A stretch of 64,000 nt of DNA, from NCBI GenBank assembly GCA_025766275.1, contig JAFKAC010000002.1:1364001-1428000 (forward strand). The letters are read 5' to 3'. The notes under the pieces were generated by a model, which saw nothing but the letters and a program-made list of their open reading frames with translations, was not told where the DNA came from and did not search any database. Made by a program: the position numbers and the translations under genes. The number at the start of each line of letters is the position of its first letter. The first letter of the stretch is position 1. Shown here piece after piece: positions 45,701-54,015 of this stretch. This stretch comes from Lactarius indigo (taxonomy: Eukaryota; Basidiomycota; Agaricomycetes; Russulales; Russulaceae).

Positions 45701-47411
45701 AAGGGACGCCCAGCACCTTATGAAAAGGGCACAAGAAGCATGGGTGCGCAACAAAGATACGCCCAAATTCCGCATTAACGACCTCGTGTGGCTGGAGGGA
45801 AAACACCTCCGGACCAATCAACCCACGGCGAAACTAGCGGCGCGACGCCACGGACCCTTTAGGGTAATTCAGGTGATGTCCCCCTACAACTATCGATTGG
45901 AACTTCCCACGCAGTGGAGCATCCACCCAGTGTTTCATATCGATCTTCTCACCCCGTATAAGCAAACTTCCTTACACGGGGAGAACTTCACACGACCACC
46001 GCCGGAGTTGATAGATGGAGAAGAAGAATACGAAGTCGAGGCCATTCTAGATGCGCGGCATTTCGGCAGAGGAAGGCGCCTCCAATATCTCGTGAAGTGG
46101 AAAGGGTATCCAGACTCGGAGAATCAGTGGGTCAACAAAGATGACGTCTTTGCGCCAGAGGCACTCCGCCTGTATCAGGAAGCGCAAACCCACGGTAAAA
46201 GTGATAAAGTAGGAGTCGCTCGAACAGAGGACGGTCATCCCTCTTTCCTCCGCTCCGCCATCTCTCATATGCCTACATCCCCTCTGCGACATGTCACCCA
46301 AGCGGCACTCCTCGACTCCCTCGCACAAGACGCCCACGCCCTCTTGGCTGAGGACGACGACACCGAGGTACCCAACCCTCAAATCACCCCATGGACACCT
46401 CTTAGACCAACGGAGGGACCCATCACCGCCCAAGAATGGGCTCATGTCATCACTCAGTTCCCCGATCCAACCACCACTCCCGACGGAGGGGTCGTCCACG
46501 TCTTCCGGGACGAACTTGGGCAGCGCGAGCCGATCGCCGCTATCCCCCCAAGCGACGACCTCATCGGCGTTCGCGGAGTTTTCCCGAGCAACGACCAGCG
46601 TTCAAGCGCTGATGGAGTACGAGCTGGAGGGGTGGAAGAAAGTAGCGGCGGAGTGGCAGAAGGAGCAGCTGGACTCAGCCGCGGCCCGACTGAGGGAGAT
46701 GCGCGAGCGACGGCAGCGATGGAGGCTGCTGAGGCTGGCCATGACGACGACGATTACTACCCGGCACGCCACGCCTTCCTTCGAACGAAAGGCGACCCTA
46801 CTAATCCCCTCATCACGCCCTGGCTCGTCTACACCGACGGGTCCCCCATGTATCGAGGACGTGTCCGTGTACCCGGCGCCGCCGATCATCGTCCGTTCAC
46901 CGCCGCCGACGACCCCGCGCATGTCATTGCGCCTGAAGGGTTCCGGGCGAACCGACGACCCCATCACATTCGATACCCCATCACCGGGCCCGACGGAGTA
47001 GAGCGGGACGCATCTCACGTCCAAATCATAGGAGGGGCCGACCCCCTCATACTAGGAGTTATACCAGGGTCACCGCATGTCTACGGTAAGCCCTTTTACG
47101 CCGAGCCGCACGTGTCCGCCGCTCTCCGCCCCACGTACCCCCACAAGGACCTGGTCGTCTTCGAAGCAGATCGCATCACTGACCGGGCCCTCAACCGCAT
47201 CAACGACGAGTCGCTCACGGCTGAGGTCACGCGCTTCCGCGCGGCCAGCTACGAGCTCGACCGACTCCGCGCCCGAGTGGCCCAGCTTCGCGCCATGATC
47301 GAGTGCGCGCAAGACGACCGCCGCGACTCCATCTATCGCCTGGAGCGCGCCACAGCCCTAGAGCGCATTGCCGACGAGCAACGCGACTGGCCGGCGAGGG
47401 ACTTTCGGTGA
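42678..47411 (+). CDS. Element 2 Pol with a fused 400-residue C-terminal extension
   Basis: 1577 codons, no interruption. Protease VDSGATDNF (residues 52-60), RT with KKKDGKLRPVQDY and VYMDDIGIA (about residue 404), RNase H from ELEVDASGYAVGAVL (about 553), integrase HHCC (HGHPGIAKT to CAECQRNK, about 770-800), DDE residues in AIDFITKLP, ISDRDPRFTS and TDGQSERTNQWLEQ, and a chromodomain EEYEVEAILDA...YLVKWKGYPDSENQWV (about 1115-1155). Residues from about 1160 are not part of a standard chromovirus Pol: a Pro/Thr-rich linker, then PHVYGKPFYAEPHVSAALRP, LTAEVTRFRAASYELDRLRA and a coiled-coil-like end, matching the separate third ORF of element 1. Expressed from gag by a -1 shift. Confidence 0.95.
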   Translation: MGKRGFSGRLNPSVWVRALQCNSVIVTTRYRSLRIPVTVRTNYQTTEINALVDSGATDNFIKPSMAAKAGIPVQALDTPRKIWNIDNTENKAGLITHYVNLEVKTRGQIKKMTFLVTDLGSEDMVLGYPWLGAFEPTISWATATMHPDVLPVVLATTEGLLTASATRALITAEKEEILQELHEETFARATTSTELAILAKQQQTAAVLPPEYEQFSKLFNEQASHRFPPARPWDHAIDFKPSAPAAIDCKIYPMTQKEEGELKEFLDEKLKQGYLRPSISPYASPFFFIKKKDGKLRPVQDYRVINSHTIRNQYPLPLIQDLILDLSNAHIYTKLDIRWGYNNIRIRDGDQEKAAFKTKFGLFEPTVMFFGLTNSPATFQAMMNHIYRDTIAKHDRLGTTIRVYMDDIGIATHFDHDLAAHVLAVRDVLRVAEEHDLYFKLEKCLFHQPRMDYLGVILEKGVTRMDPVKVQGIKDWPTPTKVKDVRSFLGFCNFYRLFIRGFATHAKPLTKLTRKDEEWRWTTAEEEAFNTLKRLVTEEPVLAHPILQDPFELEVDASGYAVGAVLLQKKADGKRHPIGYYSATLSEAERNYDIYDLELLAIVKALRNWRPLLAGAPHKIKIYSDHLNLQYWKSPQKISRRVAREVLELSEYDFEIHHIKGKNNGRADALSRRPDYDQGAEDNSEVVVLPPEVFVRTLNTARTLILNPNLSQPRHQQDEKVIKVWADAHQLKKLQGEWYKDGRFVITGPASTHRVLIHDHHDLPIHGHPGIAKTQRILERHYWWPRLRKDVYEYVQGCAECQRNKVNTRPIRAALHPITPVLDALPFQTVAIDFITKLPTSGGHDSILTVTDHDCSKASVFIPCREEITAEETAALYVSHVFKRFGLPRKIISDRDPRFTSKFTREACRILGVQQNISTAYHPRTDGQSERTNQWLEQYLRFWVNERQDNWTTYLPIAEFAHNNWPHEHTKQSPFQLLMGYDPRADWTDKPSPIPQVTARLTQLKEARRDAQHLMKRAQEAWVRNKDTPKFRINDLVWLEGKHLRTNQPTAKLAARRHGPFRVIQVMSPYNYRLELPTQWSIHPVFHIDLLTPYKQTSLHGENFTRPPPELIDGEEEYEVEAILDARHFGRGRRLQYLVKWKGYPDSENQWVNKDDVFAPEALRLYQEAQTHGKSDKVGVARTEDGHPSFLRSAISHMPTSPLRHVTQAALLDSLAQDAHALLAEDDDTEVPNPQITPWTPLRPTEGPITAQEWAHVITQFPDPTTTPDGGVVHVFRDELGQREPIAAIPPSDDLIGVRGVFPSNDQRSSADGVRAGGVEESSGGVAEGAAGLSRGPTEGDARATAAMEAAEAGHDDDDYYPARHAFLRTKGDPTNPLITPWLVYTDGSPMYRGRVRVPGAADHRPFTAADDPAHVIAPEGFRANRRPHHIRYPITGPDGVERDASHVQIIGGADPLILGVIPGSPHVYGKPFYAEPHVSAALRPTYPHKDLVVFEADRITDRALNRINDESLTAEVTRFRAASYELDRLRARVAQLRAMIECAQDDRRDSIYRLERATALERIADEQRDWPARDFR
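42681..42687 (+). promoter_or_regulatory. Candidate -1 ribosomal frameshift site, element 2
   Basis: G GGA AAA in the gag frame (last base of TGG, then GGA AAA) fits the canonical X XXY YYZ heptamer and lies within the 31-base gag/pol overlap. Slipping back one base enters the pol frame. Confidence 0.65.
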
Positions 47412-47428
47412 GTCGGGGCCTCACGCTG

Positions 47429-47440
47429 AAAAGGGGGTGA
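47429..47440 (+). other. Element 2 polypurine tract
   Basis: AAAAGGGGGTGA abuts the 3' LTR at 47441. Confidence 0.75.
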
Positions 47441-48012
47441 TGTCACGTTTCGGACTTTCTGTACTGTGGTACGATAACTTCTGAGGACCCTTACTGTACC
47501 GGTTGCAACTACGGCGGTAAGGTAGATTAGTTGCGGACTTACGATAGGCGATACCGAGCACGATAGGAGATAGGGTACGATAGCTGACTGATGACAAGTG
47601 CCACTAGTACTAGTACTAGTAGTATTAGGGTTTGCGATGTTTCTGCGATACGTTGGACGCTACTTACTGTGACTCATAGCAGCGCTTGTAAGCCTGCTCG
47701 AATGTGTATTTAAGGAGGCTGGTGAAGACCAAGATACGCCATCTTGGTCTTCTTGAATCGTCACTTCTGTGTTTCTCCCTTGCGATCTATCGCTTCGTCT
47801 CTCTGTCATTTCTTATTTCTCTCGAATCCTACTTCAGTGTCCAACTTCGTTTGTGACAAGCAAAGACAAGCATAAGTCTTGCCGGTGTACCTCCGCGTAT
47901 TCACTAAGGCAAGCACACGGACCTTCGCGTCGTCGTGTCGGACATACATTCGCGCTAAGTTGTTGCCGCCTCCCTCGAGCTCAAGTCGAGCTGACGTCGT
48001 GACGGCGTTACA
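47441..48012 (+). repeat. Element 2 3' LTR
   Basis: Identical to the 5' LTR except for one C/T difference (GTTGGATGC near 40280 versus GTTGGACGC near 47655). Confidence 0.93.
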
Positions 48013-48019
48013 GATGGAG

Positions 48020-48030
48020 AGACTGGACTT
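48020..48030 (-). other. Primer binding site of element 1 (self-priming type)
   Basis: On the minus strand AAGTCCAGTCT lies two bases (TT) from the 5' LTR end. Its exact complement AGACTGGACTT is at 48254-48264 (minus), 33 nt downstream of TATTTAA (48291-48297). The arrangement equals that of element 2 with a different 11-mer. Confidence 0.75.
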
Positions 48031-48032
48031 AA

Positions 48033-48572
48033 TGTAACGCCACTACAGGGGCATTGAGTGCGACCTGCACTAAGTCAGTCAAACGATCGGTAGTCAAAGC
48101 TCAAAGGCTTGACTTCAGTAGTGATGATGCACAAGAGTCACAAGGACGCACGTCACTTGGACTATAGAGGAAGGCTAAGACTCGAAGGTCTAGCTGAGGC
48201 GAGGGTCGGGGGATTCGCGAGACTACGCGTGAACGAGTGTAGTATTACACAAGAAGTCCAGTCTACCGTACAAGCTAGGTAGTACTAGGTTTAAATACGC
48301 CGAACCTACAGAGTGGGCGCAAAGCCGATCCTTATCAGAGAACAAAGGTAAGGCATAATCGGGAACAAAGGGAGAATCACGCGGGTCCGTGCGTGAGTGA
48401 GAAGTGAACGGAAACTAGCACATGTCGAGCTTTATCGAGAGATAACAGCGATAAGCAAAGCGCGTGATAGGAATTGGGTAATCGTATAGCCCGCGTGGTC
48501 GTACAGGGCTCGTAGTACGAGTGATAAGGAATGAGTGAAAGTAAGGAAAGAAGGAGTCCGAAAATCATAACA
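48033..48572 (-). repeat. Element 1 LTR (5' LTR in transcription sense)
   Basis: 540 bp; carries the TATA box and self-primer noted above; followed by the GTCCA duplication and the resumed transposase frame. Confidence 0.92.
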
Positions 48573-51280
48573 GTCCATGCACGAGGCAATGCGCAATGCG
48601 CTTGGAGACGCAACGTGGGCGCCATTTCGATCTCAGTGCAACTGGGAGGTCGCGTGTTGGGCCAAGATGCGTGGGCCGTCTTCTTCAGCGGTAACGGAAT
48701 TACTCGCAATTCCTGAGGTGCGGTACTTTTTACACAATTTTCTGTCGCACAACTGAGTATATTAAGGTTGTCGAAAGGCTCGGTTTGTCGTACAGCACCA
48801 GCAATGAGCTGAACAGCATCATCGACAAGTTGCCAGGCCCTCCCCCCTTCAAGAGCGACGTCCTTGAAGTAGGTGGGGAACACCTACAATTCCACTATCG
48901 CGACATCATCTTTTGTATCCAAGCACTTCTCGCGAAGCCCGAGTTCGCACGAGACCTTGTATTTGCCCCTGAGCGACACTATGCCGACGCTGAGCGGACA
49001 TGTCAGGTCTACAGTGAGATGCATACCGGGGACTGGTGGTGGTCCGTACAGGTGCGTGGCTGAGCCCTTTGTTGAATGCAGGTACTCACTCATGTTCTAG
49101 ACCTCTCTCGAATCGATTCAGCCCGGCGCGACAGTAGTCCCTGTCATAATTTCCTCTGACAAGACACAACTTACGCTCTTCCGTGGGAAGAGCGCGTATC
49201 TGATTTACCTCACAATTGGAAATATACCCAAGGACATCCACCGAAAACCATCTAGGGGAGCCCAAATGCTGATTGGTTACATCCCATCAACGCGACTAGA
49301 AGGTATGGGGAACAAGGCAGCCCGGCGCCGTGCTCTCGCGAACTTGTTTCACTCGTGCATGGACAAGGTATTGAGCCCGATTCATTCGTATGGAGAGAAG
49401 GGCCTTGAGATGATGAGCGGTGATGGCACCTGGCGGCGGTGCCATCCCATCTTTGCTACCTTCGTTGGCGACTACCCCGAGCAGACGCTAGTGACGTGTA
49501 CTTACAATGGCCGCTGTCCCAAGTGTATCGCCCCTCGTCATCGACTTGGCGAGTTCATTCGATTCCCAGCCCGAGACCTCACAAAAGCGTTTGACACGTT
49601 TCTTTTGGCAGAGGAAAATACATCTACTTTTCACGCGTCTTGTCGTGAAGCTGGTCTCAAGCCTATATACCACCCATTTTGGCAACACCTCCCGCTCGCA
49701 AACATCTATCTTTCGATCACTCCAGACGTGCTTCACCAGTTACTCCAGGGTGTCTTGAAGCACCTCGTATCGTGGCTCACCAGTTCAGTTGTGTTCGGCG
49801 CAAGGGAGATCGACGCGCGGTGCCGATGCTTACCACCGAACCATCACATCACACTCTTCCCAAAGGGCATTACCGGTCTCTCACGTGTTTCAGGGAAAGA
49901 GCACAAAGCGATGTGCCGAATTCTGATTGACCTCGTTGTTGACACTTCTCTTCCAGGCGGGCTGGTGCCGTCGCGTGTGGTCAGAGCCACCCGCGCACTC
50001 CTCGACTTTATTTATCTCGCGCAGTTTCCGTCCCATACAACACAGACGCTCCAGCGCCTTGAGGACTCCCTTGCAACCTTCCATCGAAATAAAGACGTCT
50101 TTGTTGACATTGGCGTACGTGAGAATTTCAACCTACCCAAACTCCATAGTCTCCTGCATTATGGCTATTCTATCACGTTATTTGGCACTACTGACAACTA
50201 CAACACTGAGCAGACGGAGCGCCTACACATCGATTTCACCAAAGACGCGTACCGTGCAACAAATCGAAAAGATGAATACCCTCAGATGACAGCATGGGTG
50301 GAACGCCGCGAGAAGGTACAGGCCCACATAACGTACGTTGAGTGGCGGCAGCGAAACCATATCACACCCGTTGGGCATCTACAAAGCTGTCGTTTTCTCA
50401 AGATGGCACAACATCCGACCGTCAAGGCTGTGTCATTTGAAGAACTCGCTGAAAGATACAGCGCCACGGATTTCCAGGACTGTCTCGCCGACTTCGTCGC
50501 TCAGCTTAACCACCCCGGGGCTTCGGCGGCAGTGCTACACGCTCGAGCTGCTGACACTCTGCTACCGTTCCGAACAGTTCCGGTATTTCACAGAATCAAA
50601 TTCACGTCAAGTGGCAGCTCTGGCAACTCTGAAGTTGTCGATAGCGTGGTTGTTTGACCGGAGCAAAACGATGCACGCGGGCGCACCATACCATCACGGT
50701 TTGACACTATACTTGTTCACGGTAGACACGAAGACGTCATGCACGGAAATCACGGTGAGTTTCAACCCGAATTCGATTGTTGCATGCACCTAATCATTCT
50801 CAGGTAACCGGATTGCGCAAGTTCGCGTAGTCTTCCAACTCCCTGACAAGGTCATCCCCAACTTATTTCCGTCATCCGACACCACCGTTCCATTGTATCT
50901 CGCTTACGTGGAATGGTTTTCTCCGCTGTCAGCTACACCAGACAACAACAACCTGATGTATAAAGTATCGAGGTTGGTACATCAGAATCACTGGTGTGCC
51001 GCGATCATCCCCGTCGAAAGTGTCCTTTGCAGTGTGCATCTCCTCCCCCGCCTCACCGGGTCAGTCGGTCCTCATAATTGTAATAGCTTCTCGGTACTAG
51101 ATCAGTGTAGTACTTTTTATGTAAATCCGTTCAGTGACAGGTACATTTATTCTAAGTTGTTGTAGATAATCTACCGAAAAGCAATGTATAAGCTAGGTTT
51201 ACTCGGCGTTATTGATATATTATCCGGGTTTTTTCGAATAGACCTTCGCTATCTCTCGCTAAGGTGGGAGGTTTTTCCCG

Positions 51281-53200
51281 ATGACCGGATAGCCCCTGGG
51301 ACCTGGGCACACTGCCATTGCAGGGTCCTAGGGTGCATGGCGCGATGATTTCGCCCCAGGCGAGTTCTAGAACAGCAAATAACGCCTGGTAGCATAAAAA
51401 AATACAGTACGTACAAAGACTTTCATTTCAAATCTCCATCACTCCCAACATGATCGCACGTGTTGTTTCGAGCAATGCATGAAGCAATGCACTTTCGGAT
51501 ACGTAATGTTTGTGTCTGAGGGCCAAGCTGATGGCACTTTGCGCGGGGAACAAGACTAGGAATTAAGGGTATAATGCACTCCTTCATTCTTCACCTAGTA
51601 CAGTATTAGTACAGTTACTCCGGGGAACAGCAACGGAAATTAACAGTGCTCAGGTGTACAACCAATGTGATACAGGCACGAGCAATCCGGTCACAAACCT
51701 CATTGCAGTACGTGGGAAGAAGTTGCACATGCCATGACGGACTTTCCAAATGTAGCTCGCATCTTGCTTGCGGCCTTGCTTGCGGCAGCAAGCTACACTC
51801 TATGTACAATCGCTTTCTTACTTTCTATGTACATATTCTCTATCGTGCACGTTTATAGGTTCCTTATCTTCGTATAAGCAAAGAAAGGAATCATCCACCG
51901 CTCGTGGATGCTGCGGTGACGAACTGGGTGGGATCGGGTCCGAAGCTGTCATCGCCAACTGAAATAATCACGTGACGACAGTTTGATGTGTACCTACTAT
52001 CGCATGAACTTATGCTGGCACGGGCTTCCCCCGCTTCTATGGCTATGGAAAATCGCGTATGATTTGGATACAGCTGGGCCAGGCATGGCTTCATGTCGAT
52101 TCCATCAGGCCTGGTCAGTACAAGGAATTTATTTCCTCTTCTGTCGCGTTCGTGGTCATCAGCAGACTGCACCTCCTCTCCGCAACCAAAGCTAATCAGC
52201 TACATCATGTGAATTCCTGGCAGACAATCCCTGCGATAACGACGATGCGAGCGACTCCGCTGCAAGCCGCATGCGAGCGTAACCGCAACGACGACACGAC
52301 GGTGGCGGGGGTCCCCCTCCGTCTGTGCAGGCTACAACTCCTGCGCGCTACTGACGACATGGGGTAGGAGTAACGCAAGCGGTTACCCCTTTACCTCTGG
52401 TGGCGACAACGATGACGCGAAGATACGGGTTCTCCACCTACGCAAACCGCAACCCTGGAGTGCGCCGTGTATCCCCAGCCGCGACGACGATGGCGCGGCG
52501 GCGAGCGATGCCCCGCTAACACAGGCCAAAATTCACGTACTTCACGGATTTTGATGAAGATGTAGCGGCGGACTGCAGGGATTGCGAACCTCAAAAACAT
52601 CACGGGTCAACGCGAGCAGGCTCACTGCAAGCCACATGTAAGAGCAACCATAACGAAGAGGAAGAGGATGGCGTGGCAGTGGCAGTGGCGGGGGTCCCTC
52701 TGCCAGCGCAAGCCTCGACCGTTGCATGGTGGTCCTCTTGTTCCTAGATGTTTGATATTATGCCAATGACAACATCGACAGTGTGCACGACAGTAAGGTC
52801 AAACCTCACGAATCTACACGAAGCGTAGATGAGCGCGTCACGCCGCGAGTTAGCCTACTTTTATTGACAAGCAAGGTCGGACGCAACTCCGGTGCGTGAT
52901 TGACCAATCAATGGAACCCAACGATATCCTAACGTGATGCATCGAATCCAGGTAAAAAAAGTCCTTGGGATTCTCACTGTCTTTAAGCGGAGAATGCGAA
53001 GTGCAGTGGGGTTCATAGGAAAGCCCTTCGAAGTTCAAGTTCACTCATTTAGAAATTCTTCTGAAATCGTACAACGCTCCCCCTTCGTGTGAGAGCATTT
53101 TGTTCTATTTGTTCTTAATGATTGCAACACTTTAGTAGGGGATTCCAATTGAACTGAGTTCGCCGATCGTTCCTGCAAGATACTGCACATTGCGGAAGGG
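51281..53200 (+). repeat. S segment 3, right part, and start of unit 3 tail
   Basis: Resumes the unit interrupted at 27840: GACACTGCCATTGCAGG-like string near 51310 matches 12040, and the order then follows 12060-13960. Acidic/basic open stretches at 52200-52560 parallel 13080-13500 (CGACGACGA-rich) but are not open in a common frame. No gene supported. Confidence 0.6.
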
Positions 53201-53271
53201 TGTTTGAGATTTACACAGCCCAAACTCATTAATCGATTTCATGGGGAACGTGTAATACGCACCGTATCGGC

Positions 53272-54015
53272 GTGGCTACGGTGAGCTATCCTTCACCATC
53301 TGAATTGGATCCGGCTGTGCTGCAGACGATACGTGAAATAATTTCTGGGGAGCCAAACGGCATGAGCAAAGACGCGCCCCTCTTAGGTCCTGGTACCCAA
53401 CCATTGCTGAGACTGATGCAGACGGCGTCTACACAACCGCAATTTCATACACAAGATTACTCGACTTACACAAAAAATGCAGTGATATGTTCCTGGGTCA
53501 TCGAACACAATCTTGTTTGGTGCTGACACGGACTAACGTAGTCCTATCCTTGTCCCCAGTCCCACGCCTTTCGGTTTCATGCAACCAGTGACGCCGTATG
53601 GGAATTTCCATGTAGCCTGGAAGTGGTGCTGGCACTTACGGGGGAACACTATATTGGTTTTGGCCGTACCTCGACAGATTCTTTGGGAACTAGATCTCCC
53701 CGCCGTGGCGTAGCAGTGAACACGTACCAGGTGGCTGTACTACATAAGTCTAGAGGCGGTCATCTACTCATTCTTTCACTTAATGAAGTAGTATTTCTCA
53801 TACGGACACGTCGGGCTGGGCAGATTCACCCATACCGGACATGGCCGAGCAAGTATCGAACTACTAACGAGCAATTCCCGCACCTTCAAAGGGACAAGCT
53901 GGCGGCAGAGCAACCAAGGAGCGACTCCCGTTGGCAACTTCCAACAGCTGGGTTGTTTATGAAAACACAATGAAAACAGCGTCTCGCCTTCGTCTTCAGA
54001 AGTCTCCTTTCGCAT
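53272..54015 (+). pseudogene. Diverged fifth copy of gene N (unit 3 tail)
   Basis: An open stretch at 53272-53526 includes QPQFHTQDYSTYTKN, matching the gene N exon 1 motif HTQDYSTY. Downstream, in changing frames, are SYGHVGLGRFTHTG (compare QYGQFGQGGINHTG), a FPGTS/NQGA-like block and a C-terminus-like SPSSSEV. Its order equals gene N but it is fragmentary. The part before HTQDYSTY (SPSELDPAVLQTIREIISGE) has a decayed counterpart at 14150-14210. Confidence 0.45.

Larger units (their letters stand above)
40066..48012 (+). mobile_element. Ty3/gypsy chromovirus element 2 (complete, apparently intact)
   Basis: 7.95 kb with 572-bp direct LTRs (40066-40637, 47441-48012) that differ at one position by eye, flanked by GATGG (40061-40065 and 48013-48017). 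Gag and Pol are open and Pol is in the -1 frame. Insertion lies two bases beyond the primer binding site of element 1. The youngest insertion of the nest and the best candidate for an active element here. Confidence 0.95.
32272..48572 (-). mobile_element. Ty3/gypsy chromovirus element 1 (full length, disrupted)
   Basis: Flanked by 540-bp direct LTRs (32272-32811 and 48033-48572) and the 5-bp duplication GTCCA (32267-32271 and 48573-48577). Coding strand is minus, so the right LTR is the 5' LTR. Order in transcription direction: self-primer binding site, gag (broken twice), pol, a third ORF, polypurine tract. Insertions inside it are a solo LTR and the whole of element 2. The two LTRs differ at about four places by eye. 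Confidence 0.93.
31657..51165 (+). pseudogene. Plavaka-type transposase gene, split by a 16.3-kb LTR insertion and carrying a nonsense codon
   Basis: Start MSTSFVRCTGCDKFFTPQGH at 31657, a C2H2-like N-terminus typical of Plavaka. Intron 31958-32010; exon 2 runs to ...MTQGPSM, where element 1 sits (32272-48572 plus duplicated GTCCA). The frame resumes at 48573 (HEAMRNALGDATWAPFRSQC). After two introns come LFRGKSAYLIYLTIGNIPKD, LIGYIPSTRLEGMGNKAARR, VGDYPEQTLVTCTYNGRCPKC, ITPDVLHQLLQGVLKHLVSW and TEQTERLHIDFTKDAYRATN. A TGA at 50655-50657 interrupts the frame. The next codons still read PEQNDARGRTIPSRFDTILV, then an intron, then RIAQVRVVFQLP and a conserved end VNPFSDRYIYSKLL (51165). CGA (Arg) is the likely ancestral codon. 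Inactive as it stands. Confidence 0.85.
27841..51280 (+). mobile_element. Plavaka-like (CACTA/CMC-group) DNA transposon carrying nested LTR elements
   Basis: Terminal inverted repeat CGGGAAAAACCT at 27841-27852 and its reverse complement at 51269-51280, flanked by AT on both sides (possible 2-bp target duplication). The flanks rejoin as CACCAT/GACCGG, matching the uninterrupted paralogous sequence CACCAGACCAAGCGCCGG at 12009-12026. AT-rich subterminal DNA holds repeated GATAAT-type motifs (27870-28070). Cargo: a DUF6532-like gene (minus) and the transposase (plus). Without the nested LTR elements the transposon is about 7.1 kb. Confidence 0.85.

Noticed and set aside
46291..47001. 236-codon plus-strand frame overlapping the Pol C-terminal extension
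   Set aside because: Alternative frame of the GC-rich extension; the pol frame is continuous and shares order with the element 1 third ORF.
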